Origin: Icerya purchasi
Taxonomy: Eukaryota > Arthropoda > Insecta > Hemiptera > Monophlebidae
Assembly: GCA_039619475.1 (NCBI GenBank)
Contig: CM077115.1
Location: forward strand, 416,896,557-416,960,556
Length of the DNA: 64,000 nt
Direction: 5' to 3'
The position numbers and the translations under genes are program-made. The notes under the pieces are model-generated. The model did no database searches. It was not told the origin of the DNA and saw nothing but the letters and a program-made list of their open reading frames with translations. Numbering within the stretch: the first letter of the stretch is position 1; the number at the start of each line of letters is the position of its first letter. Below are positions 1 through 12,861 of this stretch, piece after piece.

Positions 1-427
1 CATTTTTACCACTAAATTACGAAACAAGTTTGTCCTGATTCGTTTTTTTTTTTTTATACTACAATATATAAATGTAATAAGTGACGTGTTCAAATTTTTA
101 TTAAATTAAAGATTAATTTTTTAAAAACTATTTTTAATTGTTTTTTAATAATTTTTTTGTTTAATACACTTTATTTTAGAATAACCAGTCTTCCGAACCA
201 TCCGCACGAGGTAAACATAATCTGGAATTTACTGCACATTTTTGTCCAAATGGCTCTATATATGTATATTATTCGTTAGAAGCGGCTGCTAAAAATTTTA
301 ATTTTTCGTCTAAATCAAACAGGTGTATTTTAATAGTATTTTACACAGTTTATATATATTCATGGTCTTCTATCGATCTACAAAATTTCATCAAAGTCGG
401 TAACCAGTCGGTCGTCACCTCTCCTTG
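1..427. repeat. Diverged single arm of the long inverted-repeat element (third copy)
   Basis: The stretch matches the right arm of the element at 60473-61964 with many substitutions. Shared blocks include the region around ataaccagtcttccgaacc, the Thr/Ala-codon-like block near 310-360, and the end cctctccttg at 418-427. The copy is cut by the window start, which falls inside the A-box-like part of the tRNA-like segment. The base triplet after the end is TGA, not the TTA that flanks the complete copy. It is clearly older than the copy at 60473. Confidence 0.75.
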
Positions 428-3400
428 TGAAACAGATCCCCGATTGTATCCGGAATGGCATTGTTCGCTGCGCGGCATCTTTCGAAATTGAGATATATGA
501 AATATCACCGTCGGAGATGTATCTGACTGTGTCCGAACACGGATATATTTCTAATTATGTAATGACTGGCCACGCCCAAAAAAAGTAATCCTTCGGAGAA
601 GAAAATTTTCCACCTGACATAGGATGCTTTTCGGAATAACGTTTATAAGCTCATTGCTTGAGCGGCGGAACCTCATCCGGTGATTACGGTTGCAAGTCGC
701 GTGGTTACTTTACATGCAGACGCTTGATAATTCCTAAAACGATCCGGTTGAATAATGGTATCATTATCAATTACGGTTTCGTTCTCCGGCTAATATTAGA
801 CACCAGATATTACTATGCCAGAAATATGCCGAACAACTTTCTACTACATTGCTTTGACTACTTCGTATTTAACCAGCATCGCTAACAAACTAGGCCTTCC
901 GATTTTTAAGTAACGTACTGAAGAATATGCCTGTTTGCATTCAAGACATTTGCTATTCCGGATTTATAACAGACTGATGATCAGTTCTTCTTGAAGCTCA
1001 CATTGTTGTGTCCGATTTCTGTAATTCTTAGATGTTTGTGTATATTTTTCGTAGAAATTTCCCAATAAATTCTGTGCTCTCTATGCGTTAGTAAAAGCCT
1101 TACGTTTTCTTCAAATTTTAAAGAAGGTTGCAGTTGAAACAGTTTATCCGATCACTCGCTTAGAGTTGGTCTCGTAGTTCCCACCCGGATAATCCAAAGA
1201 TACCACGGATCCCATCTACATGTTTACCTATTCCCTGTATTCGTTACAACCATCTCTTCTACTTAACATTGCATCATCGGTCACCTTTTCCGATCGCTTC
1301 GTTTTTCAGCCAATCCGAATCTGCGTATTCACGTTATTCATTTCAGGATGTAGAATCAGGTTTTAAACGTACCATACCGTAATACGGACTAATCATAATG
1401 GTAAAGTTCAAAAACTGTTAAAAAAAATTCATGTTCGTTTTTTTTTTTTCTTTAGAATTAATTTAATACATTAGTATATTTGCTGCGTTAAATTTCAATT
1501 AAGAGTTAAAATACAGATATATAAAAGCATTTTAATAACATTTTTTAATAATTAATTTATGGTCGCCGAAAATTCGTTCAAGATGTTTAGTCAGGAATTG
1601 CGATTATTACCAGTAACATTTCCACAGGCAACTTCAGTTGTATTTGCAGGACATTTTCCACAAATTGGAGGTTCCGAATTATTGAAGAGATTAGCATGGG
1701 CTAAAAGAAGTATAATCGACGTGATATCAACGCGAGAACAGAGTTTTATAACTTCTTCGGAAGGTAAATTTAAACGGATGCACTTGTATTTAATTCCTTT
1801 TAAAAAATATATCCTTATTAAAGATTCCCTCCAGACTTTAATTCATTTAGCAAATGCCCGATCGATGAGCATAGCATGCATCCTATGCAGCGGAAAATGT
1901 TCGAAGTTAGAGTTACTTTCAATTCAGTAATTTTTAGGGCCGTCTAAAGGCAGTAAAAAACTGCGTTTCGAATGCGCGGCTAGTACTTAGTAGGAAGATC
2001 GTCCCTGATTTATCTCCTCTAGATTAAGTGTGTCTATCTGCGTATCAGAAGTGAGTATACGATGGATTTAAGATTTGCTGGATATGATGTTCTAGATGTT
2101 TTTTCTATCTTTAAGCGGTATAATAAATTTAATTTTCAAACTGCGATATATCCAGCTCTGAACAAATCAATGTGCAATAAACCGAAAACAGAACACGTTG
2201 TATATTAAAATTTGGCATAAACACTGATGATACCATTAACCAACGAAAACAATTGAGAGAAAGGCTGGACAGGCATGAAACTGGCGGTTGTTGTATAAAA
2301 CATTAATTGCGGGTAGTTTTAATTTTTGCACACGGTGGGGGAAGTCGATCGAATTTGTTTCTCAGATAGACCATTCATTTTACCGGGCAATTTCTCTACA
2401 TTTCGCAAATTGCTTATGAAATGCACGCAAAATCTATACTTCCCATAACCGGAAGTTGTTAATGAACTGTGTATACACGAATAATCGGACAGTGTGAACA
2501 TTTTTAATAAAGGCAACAAACTTTGGCGTGTTATTCTTTAAACTTTTATATTAATATACAAATTCACACAAGCTGTAGCAGATGCAACGAGTTCTAATGG
2601 TAAATAAAAAATCAATGTTATCGCAGTTTTAGCGCTATTTTGCAGAAATGAAAGCAGAGATTTAGGCTGGTTGTCGGCAATGGTTTGCCTATTTTACATT
2701 TAAATCTATCACGATTGAAATGTTAATAAAATAATTTTGGGGACACGTATGGCCTATAAATTTTGTCATACGTATATATAAGAAAGTATTTTTAGCATTT
2801 TTAGCATTTTTAGGTAGGTCTTTTTAAAGACATGAGATTTTTAAAAATAGTCGTAAACTTTCCAAAAGTTGGACGCTAATTATGGAGATTATATTACGAG
2901 ATTCGGATGCGTTTCGATCAGTTTTTTATAACACTTGTTTATTGCTCCGAAGAGACGGAAAAAGGTGAATAGTTAATTTATAACGAATTTTCGGCAAGAA
3001 AACGATAACGAGTTTATAATAATATACAGAATCATGTTTTATTTCTTGCTCTCGTTTAAAGTCCCTACTTTAATATGCACATGGGATTATCAGAAGTGTT
3101 TTATTGATGAACTTTTAAGTAGTAAATACTTAACTAAAATGAAACACTTAACAAAGAATACACGGCCACTTCAGGTTATCTCTAAGTGCTTAGTCAAAAT
3201 GGAATTGTAAGTCAATTGCGGTTATTCATAGTTGTTTTGTGAAGTGATAGCAAAAAAAAAAAATTATAAAAGATTATTATTCATAAATTACATTTACGAA
3301 AAATGCAAGTGCTACCATATTGCTTTGCGAATAGAGTCGATCAACGAACACCGTTTTGATAAATAACGACGCGACTTGCATTTTTATTCGCCTACCGAGG

Positions 3401-6153
3401 TTAAGAATTCAATCGGTAACACTTGTATGTTACTAATGTTTAATTCCCTAATGAATGAATAAATTGAAAACATACTAATATTTCGAATAGTTTTTATTTG
3501 TATTTCGAACATAGAATGTAGAATGCGAGTATTAGTGTTGGCGTAAAAATGTTTGTTTATTTATCAATCTATCAATTAATCTATTCTACATTTTAATAAA
3601 AGCGCTTTTTGTGTATACAGTTCGACATGCGAGTTCTACACCATTTTTTCATCGCGTTCTAGTTATTTTATAATTTACTATCCGCTTATACTACTGGACT
3701 ACGCGGCGGCAGCAGGGCTTTTAGTTTTTCCTACTCGCTATAGTAGAATTATCGACTTAAATGCTTCTATACACAGTTGATCAGCTTTCTAGGCATATTT
3801 CACGATTTCGAGGTAGCAGAGGCGTTAGTTTTAGAACACCTCTACTTAACTACCTTTTGTCGACCTTTGTTCGCCGAATGGTTGAAGTCAAAATTAAAAG
3901 AAATACCGTGTCTGATTCAAACTCGAAGTATACCATTTTTTCCCATCTATTTCGACATCTTCATCGTTAACGTACAAAAAAAGTTTAAAAAAAATTCATG
4001 TTATTACATTAAAAAAAAAAGTAAAAAAACAAATGTGATGCCGTTTTTTTTTTATTGGAATTTATTTATTTTTTTATGGGATCGTTAACCGTATGTAAAG
4101 ATGTTAAAAACATTATAGCACGAATGAGAGACAGGGAGAAAAGAAATTGTAGGATACAATAACGAGATCCTGTTTTTTTAATAGAAATGAGAATAAGAAA
4201 TGGTCAAAGTTCGAAACCGATAATTAGAGTCATTCTGGCGAACGAAGAATTTAGGGAAAAATATAAAAACGACAATATATAACGAGGTTAAAGTGCGGGC
4301 GAATAGAGCAGCAGCGAGACGAGCTAATCTGGAACAGTCAAAGATCAGAAGGGAAGAATGAGGATGGATAATGCGATTATTAGAAATGAAGAATTCTCGG
4401 ATGTGGAACAACCCTTTACGTGTAGAGATCAGCGCGAGCGGAGATTGATCAAGGATGAGAGCGGGAATCGGGAATATATTTGGAAGAAACGGAAATAGTA
4501 GAAAGACCGCCAACTGGTTGTAGAAATCAGGATGTCTAGAAAAATTTTGAAAAGAGCCAAAGTCCGAAAACACAACTAAAGCTTCTCAACAGACACACGC
4601 GCTCTCGATAAAACTTCAGCGAAAATGACACGCTACATCAGAAGGAACTAACGGATAGAGTAATAATAATGCTAGGAAATTTTGCAGGAATGTGAATCGA
4701 ATCGAATTAAAAACATAGCTTACGGTACCACCGGGCATTTATTTCGGCTTGACCCCGAGCCTTAGCATGTATTAAAAGTTTTACAAGGACTGCGGCGTAG
4801 TAAAAATAATACTTGAAAGAAAGAAGCTCAATTTAATTGCAACCGAAAGTAGAAATACTTGAAAAGCACCATCGACTGAGAGGCGAAACTGTTTAACCTC
4901 GAGAATAGCTGACCTCCCGTTGAGCTGCTTTGACTCGCGAGTTAATCACTCTCGGTCGGAGATACTTAATAGCGTCGTCAACTAATAAGCCTACTTATCC
5001 GAAAACTCGCGCATCAGCTTCGGTTAATTTTCAGAAATTCAACGACTTCTGAGCGTGGAAAAAATTCACCGGAAACTTGTTCAACACTTCATCAGGCACT
5101 TTCCCTATACGGACCGGCCGGAATGGAATGGTGTCAGCGACGGCAGTGCGGGTGCTTTTGACATTTCGTTATATTTCCTTTCTTCTCTCGAGTTCATTCT
5201 TTACAAGGCAGAAAAAACGAAAGCGAAAAGTTCATGACGTTGAAAAATTACCGCGGACTCCGAAGAAACAATATGCGTCGACATATAGGGGGAACGAAAA
5301 AGCTGATTCGCCGGTCAGCCAGAGTATTAAATTCTTTACACGAGACGATGACGATATGATCGCGACTCTGGTCGTTAGAGACAATGCCTTCTCTCTGCAC
5401 ACAGCCGTGCCGTCGATGCAGGGGCCAGAACGTGCGAAATGACGGCAAATCAGACTACTGCTGTCTTGCTGGTTGCGCAGCGGAAAAGTCTGCCACGTTG
5501 TCAGTCGACCGGAACCGAACCATCGCCATGAAACGGCTGCAAGAATAAGCCATGGTCGGACACAAAGCGGATGGAGAGAACAAAAATGGTCGTCGTCGAG
5601 AGGCTTTGGCGAAATTTTCAAAAACACGCGAAATATTACACGCAGCCGAGGAAATCTTCTCCACTTTGCGGAAGATTAATTACACCGAAATTCCATTAAA
5701 TAATCGCGTGTAGGTGCGCGGGAGGAAATATTTTCAATTAACCTTTTTTCCAATGGTATTCACACCTCCCGAGAGGTACCGGGAAATAAAAAAAAAGGTA
5801 AATAAAAAAAGCCAACGAAAATATCGCGGTATACCAAATTTTATTATTTTCTCCCGCAGAAGGCATTTGTCTTCTCGGATACTTGAAAAAAAAAAAAAAT
5901 AATAATTTTGCGACATGTCACTTTTAATTACCTTTTTTTTTCCCCGTTTTTTCCATTATTTTAGCACATCAATCTGCATCTAAAAACGAAAAGGGGGAAA
6001 AGTTTTGTTAGTTAAATTTCGATTCGGGCAGATATTGATGGAAAATCAATATAGAAGCACGGGCAGAGATCTAGAGATGGTATGTAAGCAGCATAATGAG
6101 GATCCGGTGTTTTACTAAACGGAAATACAGGTTGTGCGGTCGAGAGGCCCTTT
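428..6153. other. No recognisable gene; unique-looking AT-rich DNA
   Basis: No transposon protein, tRNA or conserved domain was recognised here. One 123-codon ORF (1559-1930) is listed separately. Short T-rich ORFs near 3761-4088 and 4178-4573 are low complexity. The relatively GC-rich segment 5050-5680 is stop-poor in several frames on both strands at once, which argues for base composition rather than coding. A short tandem of tttttagcat occurs near 2788-2815. This could be intron or intergenic DNA. Confidence 0.5.
1559..1930 (+). other. Unassigned 123-codon ORF, possible exon
   Basis: An ATG at 1559 opens 123 codons; an in-frame TAA lies just upstream at 1553. The first two thirds have ordinary amino-acid composition (for example FSQELRLLPVTFPQATSVVF), while the last third becomes hydrophobic and AT-driven. 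A consensus-like 5' splice donor, AAG|GTAAAT, lies at about 1761-1767, exactly where the composition changes, and candidate acceptors (TTTAG, CCACAG) lie near 1590 and 1626. This could be an exon of an unseen host gene, or chance. I do not recognise the protein family. Confidence 0.2.
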
Positions 6154-6192
6154 TTAACCGACTTCAAAAAAGGAGGAGGTATTCAATTCGAC

Positions 6193-6230
<38 letters not shown>

Positions 6231-6438
6231 GTGTTACCACAGAACTTTCTTCTAGATGAACCGATTTTGATGATTCTTCTTTTATTTGAAAGGTGGCGTT
6301 TGTCATGTGGTCCCATTTAAATTTGATCAAGGTCCGACCGATAGTTTTTGAGTTATCCTTAATAATGCGGGAGATTGAAGCTTTTTGGATGCTTTTCATT
6401 CATGATTGTTTTCACCGTCGGATTAGATTTTTGACTTA

Positions 6439-6852
6439 TAAAATGCTTTTTTACAAAAAATAAATACCGACTTCAAGGTTTATTATAAAAATTTAAAAAT
6501 GCACTAAAAAGTAAAAAATAATTACTCCCGATAAAATATATATATCAGAGTGATATAAGTTAAGGTGATATCGTAATTCTTATACAACATTAATTTTTTG
6601 GAGTTGGAATTAAATTCATGTTAGGAACAATTTAATCAACATTTAATGCAGTTTTTAATTATTCTTTTAATATGAATTTGATGCCAACTCCAAAAAATTA
6701 ATGTTGTATAAGAATTACGATATCACCTTAACTTATATCACTCTGATATATATATTTTATCGGGAGTAATTATTTTTTACTTTTTAGTGCATTTTTAAAT
6801 TTTTATAATAAACCTTGAAGTCGGTATTTATTTTTTGTAAAAAAGCATTTTA
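6439..6852. repeat. Palindromic MITE-like repeat, copy A
   Basis: This 414-bp unit begins TAAAATGCTTTTTTAC and ends with its complement. The arms are about 170 bp, near-perfect, and separated by a loop of about 75 bp around 6612-6686. The same unit recurs as B (7350-7765), A' (19756-20189) and B' (21698-22118), and in diverged form as C and C'. There is no coding capacity. A foldback structure of this kind would form a long hairpin as RNA. Confidence 0.85.
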
Positions 6853-6960
6853 TTTTTTACTTTTTAGTGCATTTTTATTCAATTAAATTAAAACATTTAT
6901 TTCCACGGTAAAAACACCAAAAGCTACATTTCCATGGTAATTTGGCAAATTTATAGTATT

Positions 6961-7240
6961 TTAAGTCAAAAATCTAATCCGACGGTGAAAACAATCATGA
7001 ATGAAAAGCATCCAAAAAGCTTCAATCTCCCGCATTATTAAGGATAACTCAAAAACTATCGGTCGGACCTTGATCAAATTTAAATGGGACCACATGACAA
7101 ACGCCACCTTTCAAATAAAAGAAGAATCATCAAAATCGGTTCATCTAGAAGAAAGTTCTGTGGTAACACACATAAAAAAAAAAAAAAAAAAAAAAAATAC
7201 AGTCGAATTGAATACCTCCTCCTTTTTTGAAGTCGGTTAA
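6961..7240. mobile_element. 280-bp TTAA-flanked insert at the centre of a large palindrome
   Basis: TTAA occurs at both ends (6961-6964 and 7237-7240). Outside it, 6439-6960 and 7241-7765 are inverted copies of each other, including perfect 110-bp inner arms. Removing the insert and one TTAA leaves an unbroken palindrome centred on TTAA. The insert ends with GAAGTCGG and carries the poly-A-like run at 7173-7197. A related, partly overlapping segment in the other orientation lies at 6154-6438. A TTAA target duplication is known for piggyBac, Kolobok and some Sola elements, but no family is assigned here. Confidence 0.6.
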
Positions 7241-7349
7241 AAATACTATAAATTTGCCAAATTACCATGGAAATGTAGCTTTTGGTGTTTTTACCGTGGA
7301 AATAAATGTTTTAATTTAATTGAATAAAAATGCACTAAAAAGTAAAAAA

Positions 7350-7765
7350 TAAAATGCTTTTTTACAAAAAATAAATACCGACTTCAAGGTTTATTATAAA
7401 AATTTAAAAATGCACTAAAAAGTAAAAAATAATTACTCCCGATAAAATATATATATCAGAGTGATATAACTTAAGGTGATATCGTAATTCTTATACAACA
7501 TTAATTTTTTGGAGTTGGAATTAAATTCATGTTAGGAACAATTTAATCAACATTTAATGCAGTTTTTAATTATTCTTTTAATATGAATTTGATGCCAACT
7601 TCAAAAAATTAATGTTGTATAAGAATTACGATATCACCACTTAAGTTATATCACTCTGATATATATATTTTATCGGGAGTAATTATTTTTTACTTTTTAG
7701 TGCATTTTTAAATTTTTATAATAAACCTTGAAGTCGGTATTTATTTTTTGTAAAAAAGCATTTTA
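7350..7765. repeat. Palindromic MITE-like repeat, copy B
   Basis: This is a 416-bp copy of the TAAAATGCTTTTTTAC palindrome, nearly identical to copy A. It forms the outer limit of the region shared with the inverted cluster on the right (B' at 21698-22118). Confidence 0.85.
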
Positions 7766-7783
7766 TAAAGATGTCTGATCAGC

Positions 7784-7993
7784 GTGTCACAAACTGTTAC
7801 GATTATACAGAGAAATACCGGGGGAAAACGTCGCAAAAAGATATATATTAAAAGGGGGACGAACAATTGGGAACGGCCACAGAACGGGGAAAGTAACAAA
7901 AAAAAACCCCGGAGGGAAGAAATTCGAAAGAAAGAACATAGACTGGTAGATAGAAGAAGAACGAGATTGTTAGAAGAAAGTTGTAATGAGTAA
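7784..7993 (+). other. 69-codon basic ORF carried by the repeat
   Basis: The ORF encodes a lysine/arginine-rich peptide beginning MSQTVTIIQRNTGGKRRKK by the permissive start at 7784. The start codon is GTG-like, so an ATG-initiated product from this frame is not supported. An identical ORF lies in the inverted copy at 21470-21679. The end overlaps the adjacent hairpin. Identity of the two copies fits recent duplication and does not show coding selection. I see no known domain. Confidence 0.2.
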
Positions 7994-8185
7994 TTTTTTT
8001 TTATATACCTAAATTGTACAATTATTTAATTTTTATTAAATACCCGATGTGTTTCGAATCATGATCACGGGAGTTACTGTAATATTAATAATTCCCGTGA
8101 TCATGAAGCTTTGTTTTCGAAACGCGACGGATATTTAATTAAAATAAAATAATTGTACACTTTAGGTGTAAAAAAAAAAATTACT
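7990..8185. repeat. 197-bp hairpin with a 16-bp core inverted repeat
   Basis: The two halves are complementary from gtaattttttt at the left to aaaaaaaattac at the right. The core arms are tcatgatcacgggag and cccgtgatcatga around 8059-8105. The outer arms differ at several sites (gtgtttcgaatc against gcgtttcgaaaac), so this is an aged palindrome. A second copy lies at 21279-21474. Confidence 0.75.
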
Positions 8186-8225
8186 TACTATGCAATAAAC
8201 ATAAACAATGAGTGAACAGATACAT

Positions 8226-8691
8226 TAAAAATACTTTTTTACAGAAAATAAATACCGATACTTGAAGATTTTTTATAAAAATTTAATAAAAGTACACTAA
8301 AAAGTAAAAAATAATTACTCCCGATAGGAAAGTATATTTCGGAGTGATATAACACTTTAAGGATGATATTATCGTAATTCTTATACAACATTAATACCCG
8401 TAATAATCAGAGTCGGCATTAAATTCATGTTACAATATCTAGGAACAATTTAATGAACATTTAATGCAGTTTTTAATTATTTTTTTAATATGTAATATGA
8501 ATCCCTACTCTAATTAAGGTTTTAGCGTTGTATAAGAATTACGATAATATCACCCTTAAGGTGTTATATCACTCCGAAATATACTTCCCTATCGGGAGTA
8601 ATTATTTTTTACTTTTTAGTGTACTTTTATTAAATTCTTATAATAAATCTTCAAGTATCGCTATTCATATTTTGTGTAAAAAAGCATTTTA
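8226..8691. repeat. Palindromic MITE-like repeat, diverged variant C
   Basis: This 466-bp palindrome is related to A and B. It has longer arms, reads ATACTTGAAG in place of CTTCAAG, and has tcggagtgatataacac near the arm centre. The inverted copy C' lies at 20772-21237. Weak ORFs such as 8528-8716 are translations of the arm. Confidence 0.8.
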
Positions 8692-8713
8692 TTTCTCAAT
8701 TTTTAGCGTTATA

Positions 8714-9239
8714 TAGGGTGATTTTTTAAGAGTTAAGTTTTTCAGGTTGGCAGAGCACTGGTTGGTATCGACGTCCAAACGTCATCTGTCAAAGTGAAAA
8801 GTTTTCAGTATACTCTCTGCCATTTCATCATCATGGAAAGACTTATAAATAAGCAACGATTGCGATATGATTGAAATTTATTATCAAAAACCAGTGCTCC
8901 GTGAAAAATGTGCATCGTTTGTCATATTATGGTCGTCATAATTGACGAATCAACAATTCGTGCTGTTATCACCAAATTTGGTGCGAAATTTGTTGATAAC
9001 AGCACGAATTGTTGATTCACCAGGTCGATACAAACGATGCACATTTTTCACGGAGCACTGGTTTTTGATAATAAATTTCAATCATATCGCAATCGTTGCT
9101 TATTTATAAGTCTTTCCATGATGATGAAATGGCAGAGAGTATACTGAAAACTTATCACTTTGACAGATGACGACGTTTGGACGCCAATACCAACCAGTGC
9201 TGCCAACCTGAAACACTTAACTCTTAAAAAATCACCCGT
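8714..9239. mobile_element. Mariner-derived foldback element (526 bp)
   Basis: The terminal inverted repeats contain GGGTGATTTTTTAAGAG and are flanked by a TA duplication (8712-8713 and 9240-9241). The matching site in the other cluster is empty, with a single TA at 20750-20751. Each arm carries the same start of a mariner-type transposase: ATGGAAAGACTTATAAATAAG at 8833, then YYQ and CSVKNVHR-like codons, then in the left arm ESTIRAVITKFGAKF-like codons. The element is therefore two copies of a transposase 5' end in head-to-head order around 8975-8995. It has no catalytic domain and cannot make transposase. Confidence 0.85.
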
Positions 9240-9674
9240 TACTTGAATTTTTTTCTTGTTAAAAATCAATTTTTTTTCACATCTCCATACTTTATACTTA
9301 AAAAAAATCGATTTATTCATTTTGAACTGCATTTCCACGGTAAAAATATCAAAAGACATATTTCCATGATAATTTGACGAATTTGTAGTATTTTAAGTGA
9401 ATAAATCTAACCCGACGGTGAGACCAATCATAAATGAAAAGCGTCCAAAAAACTTCAATCTCCCGCATTATTAAGGATAACTGAAAAACTGCCGGTCAGA
9501 TCTTGATCAAATTTAAATGGGACCACACGAGAAGCACCCCACCTTTTAAATAAAAGAAGAATCATCAAAATCGGTTCACCTAGAAGAAAGTTCTAAGGTA
9601 ACACACATAAAATAAATAATAAAAATAAAAATACAGTCGAATTGAATACCTCCTCTTTTTTTGAAATCGGTTAA

Positions 9675-10800
9675 ATACGTGTAAGACTAAAATTTAAGAT
9701 GGAAGCACAAAGGGAACGAATTTCTGTCTTAGTTATCAGTCTCAGTGATATGTACAGGAACGATGGGAAACAACAGTACGAGGGTGATGTGCGATAAATG
9801 ATAAGGCGAACAAAGAAAACAGTTCGAATTCGCAGAATCAGAAAAATCAGAAAAATCAGAAATAGGCGAACTAAAAATATAGCTTTGCAACGACAGTTAA
9901 AAATTGCTCCCGCTCTGCTTCTCTTATCTGGATGTAGCTATCGCATTGTGCTCGATAGTTGCCTCCGTGTGCCGTATTATCTGCACAGTGCATCTATTGC
10001 GAGATGGTTCGTATCCGTGAAATGTGCACACTGCACCGTGAACTAACCACCTCTTTTCTGCCTAATTTGTGATGATAATATGATGTGTTTTTTCTCTTAC
10101 CGGAATATTTTAGAGATGTTCACGCCGGCGTATAAGTCGTTTTTGATGGAGAGAATGAATTTCGATTTATATGTTCTCCGCTGTTCCAAAGTTGGACTAC
10201 TGGGCGTTTCGTTAAAGCGTGACGAAGCTGTTTCGTTCTTTTAATATCGTGATTGCTTTTCCGATTTGAACTTCTGTACAGTACATTTTTTCCAAAATCG
10301 ACTTTTGTCAACGGTGTTTATTTATTCAGAGCCTCCGCTAGAATGATGAATTTTTTATACTCACCTTCTAACCTGCACCCTATTATCGCAGAAATTACAT
10401 TAAAACTTTAGACATATGTATATCTATTAGCAGCAGAATTTCAAATATTTCCGAGAATTAATATACGGAGTTAACTGACCATTTCTCGAATTTCATTTTC
10501 ATTATTTTTTTTTTTTTTTCTCCATTATTATTTCCGCAAAAAAACCTTTTCAAACTGAAATAAGTTTCAGGTTTGATATAATATATCTACACGTAAATAG
10601 GCAAAGACAAAACAGTTCAGTGCCTTTTATTTTATTTATTTATTTATTTTACGTGTCATATATAGTAATTGAGACTAGAGACACGGCAAGAAATTACAAA
10701 ATTTCGGAAATTTAAAACAAGGAAGAAAAAAGAAAATAAAGAGAAATTAACAAAGATTAACAAAATTATAACAGATTTAACAAATTAGAAGATTTTAGAT
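9675..10800. other. No recognisable gene; AT-rich DNA with a (TTTA)n tract
   Basis: There is a degenerate A/G-rich patch near 9800-9870 encoding only repetitive Arg/Ile/Lys. A (TTTA)n tract lies at 10630-10659 and a poly-T run at 10506-10519. These may be tails of further decayed retrotransposons on the minus strand. Nothing coding was recognised. Confidence 0.5.
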
Positions 10801-11292
10801 TTTTTTTTTTTTTTTTTTCCTACCCTGGGCGCGCTAGCGGCCTTGACCCAACAACATGAAAGATTAAGAGATATAACTAAATAGCCAGGCGGTCAGAAAT
10901 GGAAAAGACAAAGAACAGCAGAAACGGAATAACTGAAGGCAATGGGAAGGAAAGAATATAGGTAGCGTTAAAGGGAGTAGCAAGACCCAAAACTAAAAGT
11001 TGGGCGTAAAGAAAGGAGCGTTCGTTAGAAAACGCAGAACACCATTCGAATAGGATACGATTTGAATCAGATTTTAAAAATTGAAATAATCAATTAAGCA
11101 CGTTTTCTTCGTCATACAACAAATCCTTTAAATTGTATGGTATTGCACATTGTTTCCGACACTGGCCGTAGACTGGGCATTTAATCAGTAGGTGTTCGAC
11201 GGTTAACTGACAATCCCATGTCTGGCACCGAGACGCAGGTTCTTCATTTAATAGATATGCGTGTGTAAGGCGACTTTTTCTCCTCCGTTTAC
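10801..11292 (-). pseudogene. 3' end of a dead LINE (C-terminal zinc-knuckle-like tail plus 3' UTR)
   Basis: On the minus strand the segment 11290 to about 11095 translates to the conserved C-terminal tail of LINE Pol proteins. It contains SRLTHAYLL, a Cys pair, WDCQLTVEHLLIKCPVYGQC and a stop after DEENVLN. An A/G-rich 3' UTR follows and then a poly-A tail, seen as T at 10801-10818. The RT and RNase H parts are absent, so the copy is 5'-truncated, as is usual for LINEs. The family resembles the copies at 23804 and 55690 but is not identical. Confidence 0.75.
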
Positions 11293-12747
11293 TAACCGAT
11301 TTTCTTTTTATTTCATTTTTATTTCATTTGTATTTCATTTTTATTCTTTTTTTGTTTAGTAGCTATTGATGTTATCAGTAAAAAAAAAAAAAAATTGAAA
11401 ACAGTTTTAAAAAAAATTTGGAAACAGCTTTTTTTTCTTATTTAAATAAACAATTAATACAAAAATTGAAAGATGAAATCGCTACAGCCAGTAAATCTGT
11501 TCTTATTAAAATGTTTTAATTTTTCTTAATAGTCATCATTATTGACTTTTTTATGGTGCACTAAATCTTATAAGGTGTGTCTCTTAATATCAGTAAATTA
11601 ATGATTTTTTAAAAAATTGTGATTCACCGTTATTTTATTGAATTTATTTTTTATTCAATTGTATTGTAAATACATATAAAAGTGTATGTTCTCAGATATA
11701 CAATGAACGAATGTGTATAAGAGTAGAAAAAAAAATTTGAAAATATGCAAATTCGTATATGTTTTCTTCAAATTTTTAATGATAATTATGGTTTCGACCA
11801 GTGGGCAAACACTAGTATTCATAAATGTGAAAAAGTTGCTGAAAATGCCTTTTTTCAAAACGAACAGAGCAAAATCACCGCATCTTAAATCAAAAGACGT
11901 TCTTTTAGTATGTCAAATAAAGTTGGAATCTTTTAAATATGCAAATTCCGTTATAATTAAACGTACTGTTTAGCTTTCAGATCCGTTTTTTCATATCTTT
12001 CAATTTGATTGTTAACTCGTTACTGTTATATTTCATTTTCAAATTTCTGACACTTGAAATCAGCGAACCGTTTTTTCTACCGGCAGATTTATCACTACTT
12101 CTCGAGCCTATCTACTGACTCGTAGAGTCAGACCTGTTCCAAAAACGTTATCATACTGCCGAAGAATATCAAAAATAAACTGATCACCTTCGAATAATTT
12201 CGTTAAAACCCATCGCACTCACCCTATTATGACACAGATCAAAACAACGGAAGAAAACATTGCGATTTGTATCGAAAATGTATCGTCACAATAATGCGTA
12301 CGCAGTATCACATCACGGAGGAAAAATCTCAAGCGGACCCACATCGATGAAGTTTTAATTTATCTCGGTAACTGATTTCCGATAGTGGATGCAGTACGTC
12401 ATTTGCCAGATGAAAGACCAGACTCCCTATCATCATGTAAGAATTGCGGCCTTAGATTGGTTCATAATACTCGTATGTTATCCCGTAAAAGTGTGAATTC
12501 AGCCAAAAGATCCTATGTCTTGAGTTGTCTGAAGATAGGCGCACCACCCGATATCCTTTCTGGACCAACTTAATGTAAATAATAAAATAAATAAATAATC
12601 CGCAATCCGCGTAATTCTCGGGGGGAAAAAAGTGAAGTAATTTCGGACAATAGATATAAAGCAACAAGAGAATAATTTTTTAATTGTCGTGTATAAAACC
12701 GTTCTCATGAAGAATGTGCTCGGTGATACTTTGCTTGCCCAAAATGA
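11293..12747. other. No recognisable gene
   Basis: This is AT-rich DNA with T- and A-runs near 11340-11400. The short ORFs (11655-11973 on both strands, 12385-12573) have no recognisable domain and overlap each other. The segment ends at the poly-A tail of the Jockey-type element. Confidence 0.5.
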
Positions 12748-12861
12748 CTTTTTTTTTTTCCATCACAACTGACCGGTTTTAGTGGTTATTTAGCGATTAA
12801 TTTATTGCGATAAAGAATGTTTTGTGCAGGGGTAATACTCAGCAGTACTCCCTCTGAAATC

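Larger units (their letters stand above)
6154..9674. repeat. Nested palindrome cluster, left copy
   Basis: Both outer ends read TTAACCGACTTC or its complement with one change (6154 onward; GAAATCGGTTAA at 9663-9674). In between are serial palindromes A (6439-6852), B (7350-7765), a 197-bp hairpin (7990-8185) and C (8226-8691), then a mariner-derived insertion (8714-9239). From 7350 to 9674 the order and sequence match the reverse complement of 19458-22118. A sequence ending CCGACTTCAAAAAAGGAGGAGG recurs at four or more places here. No transposase is encoded, so these are non-autonomous DNA-transposon-like repeats inserted into one another. Confidence 0.85.
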